The translations under genes and the position numbers were made by a program. DNA of 64,000 nucleotides from Shewanella sp. KX20019 (lineage in GTDB: Bacteria; Pseudomonadota; Gammaproteobacteria; Enterobacterales; Shewanellaceae). The notes beneath the pieces are model-generated. The model searched no databases. It had not been told where the DNA came from and saw only the letters and a list, made by a program, of their open reading frames with translations. Location: positions 4,898,001 to 4,962,000 of the forward strand of contig NZ_CP068437.1 of assembly GCF_016757755.1 (NCBI RefSeq). The letters are read 5' to 3'. Shown piece by piece: positions 25,688 to 34,135 of the stretch; the first letter of the stretch is position 1; each line of letters begins with the position of its first letter.

Positions 25688-26335
25688 ATGGCTAAATTCA
25701 ACCTAGAGAGCCTGCCAAAATGCGGTGCTAAGACCAGAAGTGGACAGCCATGCCAACGCTACGGCAATAAGACAAATGGCCGCTGTAAGCTACATGGTGG
25801 GCGCTCTACTGGTGCAAAGACCAAAGAAGGAAAGCTTGCTGTGCGCGTTAACGCATTACTCAATAGCTTTACCTGGTACTTTAACAATCACTTCGAGATG
25901 AAAATCAAAAAGACAGATATTGAAAACGCCATCTCAGCTTACTTTCGCTTAATTGATCTCAGTAATATCACATCAACTGAACTCAATGACGAAGTGATAA
26001 ACATTGTTAAAGAGTATCGAGTAGAGCTAGAGATGAGCAAATACTATATAGCTAAGCATGATGGTGCAGATGCACTACTTACCGTCCAATCAGCACTAGA
26101 CCATTACTACAAAGATACAGCCGCCCAACACCTAAAATTTCATATTTACACACCCATCTACCCAGCCCCTAATTACCATAGATATTCAGGTTCAAAAGCC
26201 GAGCACGATAATGAGATTCAAATGCTCGCAAGGACTACAAGTAAGAAAGGCGCTTTTTACTCAGGACGGGATTATCCAAGTCCTGAACAAAAAGCATTCA
26301 AGAAACAACTCAAAGAAATCAGAAAGCTCTTGTAA
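25688..26335 (+). CDS. HGGxSTG domain protein
   Basis: A 215-residue basic protein. The N-terminus has a zinc-finger-like pattern: CGAKTRSGQPCQRYGNKTNGRCKLHGG then RSTGAKTKEG (about 13-49), the HGGxTG motif seen in small proteins of mobile elements. The remainder is helical with no family recognised. A ggagctgta Shine-Dalgarno precedes the ATG. It lies between the octamer cluster and the defence operon. Confidence 0.6.
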   Translation: MAKFNLESLPKCGAKTRSGQPCQRYGNKTNGRCKLHGGRSTGAKTKEGKLAVRVNALLNSFTWYFNNHFEMKIKKTDIENAISAYFRLIDLSNITSTELNDEVINIVKEYRVELEMSKYYIAKHDGADALLTVQSALDHYYKDTAAQHLKFHIYTPIYPAPNYHRYSGSKAEHDNEIQMLARTTSKKGAFYSGRDYPSPEQKAFKKQLKEIRKLL

Positions 26336-26506
26336 TGCCTGCTAATCATCAACTACATACAACTCATAGACACTTTTAGAATGACGCCTAGATTGACCTT
26401 AAACACAGGCTAAACAATTAATGGAAGATACGTATTGCTTAATTATATAATTTATATAAATTAGCTAATACAAACGTAATAACGTGTATATCAAAGGCGC
26501 TATAAC

Positions 26507-26746
26507 ATGACTGAACAAGCCATCTTCGACAGCATCAAGCATGCACTCGATGAAGCCCCTCGCAACCAATATACTGCTGAGATGCACCTACAAATGATCA
26601 AGTATGCAGATGAGCTCAAAAGCATCACAGCCAAGGAGTTCTGCGAAGGTGTCGGCCTTAAAAGCAGCTTTGGTACTGAATTCAGCAAAATGCGTAACTT
26701 AACGGCACGCCTTAAAGCTGCAGGCTTAAACACCGACAATTTATAA
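26507..26746 (+). CDS. small HTH-like protein upstream of hsdM
   Basis: A 79-residue protein (MTEQAIFDSIKHALDE...). The segment ADELKSITAKEFCEGVGLKSSFGTEFSKMRNLTARL reads as a helix-turn-helix-like unit. Genes of this type often sit directly in front of hsdM in Shewanella and Vibrio type I loci, so it may control the operon or timing of restriction. hsdM starts 42 bp downstream. The 26336-26506 gap is AT-rich and probably holds the operon promoter. Confidence 0.65.
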   Translation: MTEQAIFDSIKHALDEAPRNQYTAEMHLQMIKYADELKSITAKEFCEGVGLKSSFGTEFSKMRNLTARLKAAGLNTDNL

Positions 26747-26788
26747 CAGCCCAACTCTTATTAAAGTTTCCTCTAAGGTTTATTAAAC

Positions 26789-29251
26789 ATGGCCATTAAA
26801 AAAACAGAACTCTATTCCTCTCTTTGGGCAAGTTGTGACGAACTGCGCGGCGGTATGGACGCCAGTCAATACAAAGATTACGTACTCACTATGTTGTTTA
26901 TGAAGTACGTTTCAGACAAATTTAAAGGCGACCCATATGGCATGATTGTCGTACCAACGGGCGCTAGCTTTGATGACATGGTAGAGCTTAAGAGTGATAA
27001 AGAGATTGGCGACGGTATCAATAAAATCATCGCAAGCCTTGCTGAAGAGAATGATCTCAAAGGCGTTATAGATGTTGCCGATTTCAACGATGAAGATAAG
27101 TTAGGCAAGGGTAAAGAGATGGTTGACCGTCTCACTAAGCTAGTGGGTATCTTCCAAGGCTTAGACCTATCAGACAATCATGCCGATGGTGACGATTTAC
27201 TCGGTGACGCTTATGAATATTTAATGCGCCACTTTGCAACAGAGTCTGGCAAATCTAAAGGCCAGTTCTATACACCTTCAGAAGTCTCTCAAATTCTAGC
27301 TAAAGTCGTTGGCATTAGAAAAGACACACAGCAAGATGCAACCGTTTACGACCCGACCTGTGGTTCTGGCTCTCTGCTACTAAAAGCCAGCGATGAAGCC
27401 CCACGCGGGCTGTCTATCTTCGGGCAAGAGATGGACAATGCCACCAGCGCATTAGCGCGAATGAACATGATTTTGCATAACAATGCTACTGCAAAAATTA
27501 CCCAAGGAAATACACTCGCCAACCCTCAATGGAAAGACGCTGCCGATAAGCTAAAGACCTTTGACTTTGCAGTCGCTAACCCGCCGTTTTCTAATAAAAA
27601 CTGGACCAGTGGTTTAAACCCAAAAGAAGATTTATATAAACGCTTCATCTGGGGTACTCCACCAGAGAAGAACGGTGATTACACCTTCTTACTGCACATT
27701 ATCACCAGCTTAAAAAGCACTGGTAAAGGTGCGGTGATTTTGCCACATGGGGTGTTATTCCGTGGCAATGCAGAATCTGACATTCGTGAGAACCTTATTA
27801 AGCAAGGCTACATTAAAGGTATAATAGGCCTACCTGCTAACTTGTTCTACGGCACGGGCATTCCTGCTTGTATTATTGTGATTGATAAAGAACACTCACA
27901 AAAAGCCGCAGCATCAGCAGATGGTCATATCGAAGGCCGTTCAATCTTTATGATCGATGCCAGCAAAGGGTTTATTAAAGACGGTAATAAAAACCGCTTA
28001 CGCAGCCAAGATATTCACAAAGTCGTCGATGTGTTTAATAAAGGGCTCGAGTTAGAACGCTTTAGCCGCTTAGTCACCATTGATGAAATTGCCAGCAACG
28101 ACTACAACCTTAATATTCCCCGTTATATTGATTCAAGCGAGCCAGAAGACTTGCACGACCTAAGTGCTCACCTGCAAGGCGGCATTCCTAATAAAGATAT
28201 CGATGCACTTGAACATTACTGGCAGGTATTTCCAAACATTCGCGCTACGTTATTTAAGCCAGAACGTGAGGGCTATAGCTATGGCTTAATAGCGGCCAAC
28301 AAAGTGAAACCCATTATTCTGGCCCACGCCGAATTTAAACACTTTGCTAGCCGTAGCCTACTGCCATTTAAAGCTTGGTTAACAAACGCAGCACTACCAG
28401 AAATAGCGCAAGACGACAGCCCTAAAGAACTGATTAATGAAATCTCAGAGAGCTTATTAGCAAGTTACGCCAACAGTGATTTACTGAGTAAGTACGATAT
28501 CTATCAGATATTGATGGATTACTGGGGCGATACCATGCAAGACGACGTCTACGTGCTCATTCAAGACGATTGGAAAGCAGGAAAAGTTTTGCGTGAGCTG
28601 GTGGCCATTAAAGGCGAGACATCTAGCAACAAGAGTAAAGAAATACCAGATTTAGTGATTGCTAAGAAGAAGTACAAAGCCGAGCTTATTCCACCTAACC
28701 TAATCGTAGCGCGTTACTTTGCCAAACAACAAAGCGCCATTGACGAGCTACAAGCTAAACAAGATGCAGCGACCCAAGCCCTTGAAAACTATCTTGAAGA
28801 ACATGGTGCTGAAGAGGGATTATTAGTCGAAGCCATTAACGACAAAGACAAAATCACCAAAGCGAGCGTAGCGGCACGTACTAAGCGCGCAACTGATATT
28901 GAAGAACTAAAAGGACTTAAGCAGGCCACCAAGTTATTTAATGCAGATACAGCAGCTAAAAAAATGGTCAAAGAAGCTCAAGAAGCGCTCGATTTAGCCG
29001 TATTTAACCAATACCCAAAACTCAATATTAATGAAGTGAAAAATCTGATTGTTGAAGATAAATGGCTCGCCAAGCTACAACACAACATCATCGCTGAAAT
29101 TGAGCGTGTCACGCAGCAAATGGCTAACCGCGTTAAACAGTTAGAAGAACGTTACAGCGCACCACTTCCAGCATTAACTCAATCGATAGATGACTTGAGT
29201 GACAAAGTTTCAATCCACCTGAAAGCAATGGGTTTGGAGTGGACGTTATGA
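26789..29251 (+). CDS. hsdM: type I restriction-modification methyltransferase subunit
   Basis: HsdM adds methyl to N6-adenine at the site recognised by HsdS. The 820 residues start with an HsdM_N helical domain (about 8-145), then the N6-MTase with SAM motif I VYDPTCGSGSLLL (about 186-198) and catalytic NPPF (264-267). A long C-terminal extension (about 480-820) with coiled coils is typical of the longer HsdM branch. It overlaps hsdS by ATGA. Unlike the MTase-like domain at 41145, both key motifs are intact. Confidence 0.95.
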   Translation: MAIKKTELYSSLWASCDELRGGMDASQYKDYVLTMLFMKYVSDKFKGDPYGMIVVPTGASFDDMVELKSDKEIGDGINKIIASLAEENDLKGVIDVADFNDEDKLGKGKEMVDRLTKLVGIFQGLDLSDNHADGDDLLGDAYEYLMRHFATESGKSKGQFYTPSEVSQILAKVVGIRKDTQQDATVYDPTCGSGSLLLKASDEAPRGLSIFGQEMDNATSALARMNMILHNNATAKITQGNTLANPQWKDAADKLKTFDFAVANPPFSNKNWTSGLNPKEDLYKRFIWGTPPEKNGDYTFLLHIITSLKSTGKGAVILPHGVLFRGNAESDIRENLIKQGYIKGIIGLPANLFYGTGIPACIIVIDKEHSQKAAASADGHIEGRSIFMIDASKGFIKDGNKNRLRSQDIHKVVDVFNKGLELERFSRLVTIDEIASNDYNLNIPRYIDSSEPEDLHDLSAHLQGGIPNKDIDALEHYWQVFPNIRATLFKPEREGYSYGLIAANKVKPIILAHAEFKHFASRSLLPFKAWLTNAALPEIAQDDSPKELINEISESLLASYANSDLLSKYDIYQILMDYWGDTMQDDVYVLIQDDWKAGKVLRELVAIKGETSSNKSKEIPDLVIAKKKYKAELIPPNLIVARYFAKQQSAIDELQAKQDAATQALENYLEEHGAEEGLLVEAINDKDKITKASVAARTKRATDIEELKGLKQATKLFNADTAAKKMVKEAQEALDLAVFNQYPKLNINEVKNLIVEDKWLAKLQHNIIAEIERVTQQMANRVKQLEERYSAPLPALTQSIDDLSDKVSIHLKAMGLEWTL

Positions 29252-30663
29252 GTCAATTAGCTTCAAACCAAGTAATACCTGATGGGTATCAGCAGACTGA
29301 CGTTGGGGTGATACCCGTGGACTGGCAATGTCTTTCGATTGGTGAGCTACGCCCATTTGTGACAAGCGGTTCAAGAGGTTGGGCTACTTTCTATTCAGCA
29401 CATGGTGACCCTTTTGTAAGAATAACAAACATGTCGCGTGAATCTGTCGATCTAGATATGACAAATACGAAGTTTGTTTTATTACCTGAGCAGTCATCCG
29501 AAGGAAAACGTACATCTCTTGAAAATGGGGATATTCTGATCTCTATTACTGCAGATATCGGAATTTGCAGCTATATAAATGAAAAGTTAGCTAAACCTGC
29601 ATTCATTAATCAGCATATTGCACTTGTTCGGTTCGATAAGCTAGAAGTTAACTCACAATTTGTTGCACATTTTTTGTCATCTGAAAACGTACAAAAGCTG
29701 TTTAAAGGTTCCGCTGATCAAGGTGCAAAAGCAGGTATGAACCTTGAGGCTATACGAAAGATTAGAACAGCAATTCCATCAATTGAAGAACAAACCGCAA
29801 TAGCCAATGCCCTGTCGGATGTAGATGCCTTGCTGAGCGAGTTAGAAAAACACATCGCTAAAAAACAGGCGATTAAAACTGCCACTATGCAGCAACTGCT
29901 CACAGGCAAGACCCGCTTACCGGCCTTCGGTTATCATCAAGAATCTGCTGATTCTGAAGGCGAACTAGAAGATACAGTTAAAGGCCAACTGAAAGGCACC
30001 AAATCCAGCGAACTCGGTGGGATACCTGAGGATTGGGAGGTTAAATTACTTGATGAACTATCAATTATCTCTAGATTAGCTGGCGCTGAATACACAAGTA
30101 TGTGGAAAGAAGATCCAAAGGGGGGAATCATTGCTCTGAGAGGTTTTAATATAGGTAAAAACACCTTAATCAATCGTGATTTAACCAGGATTACTGATTC
30201 ATTATCAAAAAAATTAAAACGTTCGAAACTAACCAAAGGTGATGTTATATATCCGTGTGTTGGCTCTATTGGTAATGCGGCAGTTATTTATGAAGATAAT
30301 AAATATCACATACAACAAAATATTGCTCGAATCTCACCTATATCATCGAAACTTCATCCAGAATATCTATGTTATTACCTGATGAGTGAGATGGCACTGA
30401 AAGAAGTTGAACGGTTTACTGCCACAACTAGTCAGCCTAGTGTGTTGGTAAGTAGTTTGAGGAAATATAGAATACCTTTTCCTAAACTTAAAGAACAAAC
30501 CGCCATCGCCGCCATCCTCTCAGATATGGATGAAGAGCTTCAAGCCTTAAGCCAACGCCTAAGCAAAACCCGCCAAATCAAACAAGGCATGATGCAAGAG
30601 CTGCTAACAGGCAGAACCCGCTTGCCGTTTGATAAACAAGCTGTACAGGTCGGAGAGGCATAA
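29248..30663 (+). CDS. hsdS: type I restriction-modification specificity subunit
   Basis: HsdS chooses the DNA target for HsdM and HsdR. In about 471 residues it has two target-recognition domains (about 1-185 and 240-415), each followed by a related conserved helix (EEQTAIANALSDVDALLSELEKHI; KEQTAIAAILSDMDEELQALSQRL) and an (L)LTGKTRLP type end. Both halves start with a PxxW-type strand (PVDWQ, PEDWE). Start at 29248 gives an ATGA overlap with hsdM; a GTG 9 nt upstream is also possible. Recognition site cannot be read from the sequence. Confidence 0.92.
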   Translation: MSQLASNQVIPDGYQQTDVGVIPVDWQCLSIGELRPFVTSGSRGWATFYSAHGDPFVRITNMSRESVDLDMTNTKFVLLPEQSSEGKRTSLENGDILISITADIGICSYINEKLAKPAFINQHIALVRFDKLEVNSQFVAHFLSSENVQKLFKGSADQGAKAGMNLEAIRKIRTAIPSIEEQTAIANALSDVDALLSELEKHIAKKQAIKTATMQQLLTGKTRLPAFGYHQESADSEGELEDTVKGQLKGTKSSELGGIPEDWEVKLLDELSIISRLAGAEYTSMWKEDPKGGIIALRGFNIGKNTLINRDLTRITDSLSKKLKRSKLTKGDVIYPCVGSIGNAAVIYEDNKYHIQQNIARISPISSKLHPEYLCYYLMSEMALKEVERFTATTSQPSVLVSSLRKYRIPFPKLKEQTAIAAILSDMDEELQALSQRLSKTRQIKQGMMQELLTGRTRLPFDKQAVQVGEA

Positions 30664-32091
30664 ATGGCTGAAGCTTTAGATAAGGACATCATCAATGTTA
30701 GCCAGTTATTGCAATTGGCTAACTTAACAATTCCGACTTACCAGCGTCCCTATAAATGGACCGCACGTAATATTAATCAGCTGTTTCAAGATTTTGACGT
30801 CCATCAACGGCAGTCGGCTTATCGTTTAGGTACTGTGGTATTTCACCAAGACTCTCAACAAGAGCATGACAATGCTGTCACCCTAAATATTGTTGATGGT
30901 CAACAACGCACATTAACCTTGGTGCTGGCAGTACATGCCATTATTGAGCAGCGGTTAGATACGCTTGAGCGGCAAGACTTAGCTGAAAAACTGACAACCT
31001 TAAAAGAGTGTGTCGATGACTTTATGCAAAACCAGCAGTTCGAAAGCGAAATAAGCCAGCGTAATCTGCATCAAAATTATCTAGAGGTTAAACGCTTAGT
31101 CAGCCGCCATGAGTTTACTGAAAGTCATATCGAATTTTTATTAAACAAGTGTGAAGTGGTGGTTTTTACCCTTACCGACATTTCTGAAGCTTTTCAGTTT
31201 TTTGATTCACAAAATGCCCGAGGTAGAGATTTAGAGCCACATGATTTACTCAAAGCTTTTCACTTACGTGAATTTAGTGATGCTGAAAATGAGCTAAAAG
31301 GCACAACTGTTGCTAGTTGGGAAGCGCTAGAAAGCGATGAGCTTGCCGCGTTATTTGCTGAGTATTTATATCGTATTCGCCAATGGGCATTGGGTCATTC
31401 CGCGCGTTACTTTGGCAAAAATGAAGTAGTGCTGTTTAAAGGAGTCAATATAGACCGCATTGACCACTTCCCCTATGTAGAATCGCTGCGTATTACTCAT
31501 CACTATGTTGATGAATATAACCAGCAGTATCATAGAAAAATTGATGGTCAGTATAAAACCTTCCCATTTCATCTCGATCAGATGATTATTAACGGCCGTC
31601 GTTTTTTTGAAATGGCTGCGCATTACCAAAACCAAGTCAGTGCAATTGTGAGTGAGGAGCACGGTGCATCTGAGTATTTGTCAGGGCATAAACTAACTGA
31701 CCATGCACAGGATATTTTGAACACCTTAAATAGCTATTCAGCTCGCACACGTACTGGCGATGGCTACGTAAGATCTATGTTTGATTGTGCGCTGATATTT
31801 TACATTGATAAGTTTGGTGATGCCTCACTTTCAACGGCCATTGAAAAAATCTTTATCTGGGCGTATTCACTACGCATAAAACAGCAAGTATTGCAGTTAG
31901 CAACCATGGATAACTATGTATTGTCGCGTAATTTATTTCGTACGATAAAAGATGCAACAACGCCTTCTGATGTACTGACGATTGCGCTTAGTACCTTAAC
32001 CGATGCCGATAATAAGAATAATGCACGAAAAGGGAACGCAGCTAAAGATCCTCTGGTGAAGCTGTTTAAAGGGATGAACTACTATGAGTAA
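30664..32091 (+). CDS. DUF262 domain protein (GmrS-like)
   Basis: A 475-residue protein with the DUF262 N-terminus: IPTYQRPYKWTARNINQL (about 18-35) and VDGQQRTLTLVLAVHAI (about 79-95), the DGQQR motif linked to ParB-like NTPase activity. The C-terminal part lacks the HNH-like motifs of DUF1524. In GmrSD and BrxU such domains act against modified phage DNA. The ATG follows the hsdS stop codon directly, and the gene overlaps the next by 8 nt, so it is cotranscribed. Together with the next gene it may be a split GmrSD-type enzyme. Confidence 0.8.
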   Translation: MAEALDKDIINVSQLLQLANLTIPTYQRPYKWTARNINQLFQDFDVHQRQSAYRLGTVVFHQDSQQEHDNAVTLNIVDGQQRTLTLVLAVHAIIEQRLDTLERQDLAEKLTTLKECVDDFMQNQQFESEISQRNLHQNYLEVKRLVSRHEFTESHIEFLLNKCEVVVFTLTDISEAFQFFDSQNARGRDLEPHDLLKAFHLREFSDAENELKGTTVASWEALESDELAALFAEYLYRIRQWALGHSARYFGKNEVVLFKGVNIDRIDHFPYVESLRITHHYVDEYNQQYHRKIDGQYKTFPFHLDQMIINGRRFFEMAAHYQNQVSAIVSEEHGASEYLSGHKLTDHAQDILNTLNSYSARTRTGDGYVRSMFDCALIFYIDKFGDASLSTAIEKIFIWAYSLRIKQQVLQLATMDNYVLSRNLFRTIKDATTPSDVLTIALSTLTDADNKNNARKGNAAKDPLVKLFKGMNYYE

Positions 32092-34093
32092 TGTCACAAG
32101 CCTAAACAATGATTGCGATGAGATTAAAGAGCTCTCGATTAAACAGTTACTCAGTGATAGCGCGACCTATATTGTTCCCATGTATCAAAGGAACTATGCC
32201 TGGGGTGAGGGTGAAATCAATCAGCTTATTCAAGATGTCGTTGATTATCAGCAAAAAGGTAATGCTCGCTATTACATTGGCACCTTAGTTGTATTTGAAC
32301 GTACAGACGGTAGCTTTGAAATCATTGATGGTCAGCAGCGCTTTACCACTTTATCGCTTATCGCAACGTATCTTAAAAGCTCGGCTCTTGATTCTACTGC
32401 TAGCGTGAGCATGGAATGGTACCAGCAACTCAATATTGCTTTTGAAAGCCGACCTAAATCCACTGATACCTTTTTAGCCTTATCACAACGTAAGGCCATA
32501 CATTTACTCAATGGAGAAGAGTATAACGAAGGCATAGTTAACGGCTATTCGCTGATCAAAAAAGCGTTAAAGCAATTAACGACCATCTCCTTAAATGATT
32601 TTACCTACTATCTTTTTCACAACGTGCAAATTATGCGTGTTGATGTGCCCAAAGACACCGACTTAAATCACTATTTCGAAGTGATGAACAATCGCGGCGA
32701 GCAATTAGAAAAGCATGAAGTGCTTAAAGCAAAAATGATGTCGGTACTGAATACCATAGAAGATAAAGTGGATAAGCAGCAAAGCATCAATACACTGCAA
32801 AAGGTATGGGAAGGCTGCGCGAATATGGAACGCTATATTCAATATGGTTTTTCACCCAATGAACGCCATACCTTATTTGGTAAAGATGATTGGGGGCAAT
32901 TTTCAGCGGTAGATTTTGATGACTTAGTGAGCAGTTTAACCCATGATGCTGACATCAATAATACCAATGCCTTTTCTCTAGCCGAAATAGTTAAAAAGCC
33001 TTTAGCAAATAGCAGTACAAAAGCAAGCAATAAAGAAGATGTGCCAGATAGATTCAATAGTGTTATTAACTTTTCTAACTTTTTACTGCATGTGCTAAGA
33101 GTGTATACCCAGCAAGATATTGCCTTAGATGATAAACAGCTCATAGCACAATTTGATAGCCACTTATTAAAAACTGAGGAACCGATTGAACAGGTTAAAG
33201 CATTCATATTTGCTTTGCTTAAATGCAAATATTTGTTCGACCAATACATCATTAAACGCGAGTATAGCCAAGGTAAGGATGGTTGGAGCCTTAAGCGGTT
33301 AAAGTGGTACTCGAAAGAAAGCCAAAGCTTTATCAATAGCCTTGATGACGATACTGGAAATGAATTTGAAGACAGTGAAGATGGTTACGACGGTATTAAT
33401 CGCCAGTGTTTAATGTTGTTAGCGGCTTTTCATGTGTCAACACCAACGTTGGTGTACAAACATTGGTTAAACGCCGCACTGTACTTTCTTTATCAGCAAG
33501 AGTCTGTTGATGCCACAAAGTATTTAAAACATCTAAGAAGAACCGCTAAGCGTTTTGTCTTTGATCGCTTTTTGGCTGTTGGCGAGAGTAAGTCATATTA
33601 CGAGATGATCTATAAAACCAAGAAAAATGTTTTCCCTAGAAACATTACAACTGAAGATATTAATGTCGATAAGCTTCGCTTTGGGGAAATTGAAAACAAT
33701 TTCGTCTTCAATTATTTGGATTTTCTACTTTGGCGTAAAGGGAAAGGCCAAGATGCGGTGGTAACTGAATTTGAATTTACCTTTCGTAGCTCTGTAGAGC
33801 ACTTCTACCCTCAACATCCGATGGATGGTTTTCTACCTTTAGAAACCGATGCTCTTCACGAGTTCGGTAACTTGTGTCTAATTAGCCACAGTAAAAACTC
33901 ACGCTTAAGCAACTTTCCCCCTAAGGCTAAACTCGCTCACTTTGCCGCGAATATAAAACAGAAGCGCATTGATAGCTTAAAACTTTATCAAATGATTAAG
34001 TTAGTTGAAGACAAAGGCAATTGGGGCGAGACTGAAATTGTTAGTCATGGTAAAGAGATGTTGAGCACTTTATGTCGTTCAACCAAAAGTTAG
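32084..34093 (+). CDS. DUF262-DUF1524 (GmrSD-type) nuclease
   Basis: A 669-residue GmrSD-like protein: DUF262 at the N-terminus (VPMYQRNYAWGEGEINQL about 32-49, and IDGQQRFTTLSLIATYL about 81-97) and a DUF1524 HNH-type nuclease at the C-terminus (SVEHFYPQHP about 570-579, FGNLCLISHSKNSRLSN about 595-611). Family members cleave modified DNA (type IV restriction) in an NTP-dependent manner. It overlaps the preceding DUF262 gene, so the two probably act together. Confidence 0.85.
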   Translation: MSNVTSLNNDCDEIKELSIKQLLSDSATYIVPMYQRNYAWGEGEINQLIQDVVDYQQKGNARYYIGTLVVFERTDGSFEIIDGQQRFTTLSLIATYLKSSALDSTASVSMEWYQQLNIAFESRPKSTDTFLALSQRKAIHLLNGEEYNEGIVNGYSLIKKALKQLTTISLNDFTYYLFHNVQIMRVDVPKDTDLNHYFEVMNNRGEQLEKHEVLKAKMMSVLNTIEDKVDKQQSINTLQKVWEGCANMERYIQYGFSPNERHTLFGKDDWGQFSAVDFDDLVSSLTHDADINNTNAFSLAEIVKKPLANSSTKASNKEDVPDRFNSVINFSNFLLHVLRVYTQQDIALDDKQLIAQFDSHLLKTEEPIEQVKAFIFALLKCKYLFDQYIIKREYSQGKDGWSLKRLKWYSKESQSFINSLDDDTGNEFEDSEDGYDGINRQCLMLLAAFHVSTPTLVYKHWLNAALYFLYQQESVDATKYLKHLRRTAKRFVFDRFLAVGESKSYYEMIYKTKKNVFPRNITTEDINVDKLRFGEIENNFVFNYLDFLLWRKGKGQDAVVTEFEFTFRSSVEHFYPQHPMDGFLPLETDALHEFGNLCLISHSKNSRLSNFPPKAKLAHFAANIKQKRIDSLKLYQMIKLVEDKGNWGETEIVSHGKEMLSTLCRSTKS

Positions 34094-34135
34094 AACCTTC
34101 TGTTTTCATAAATTGGCTGATACATGGAGTAGTAC

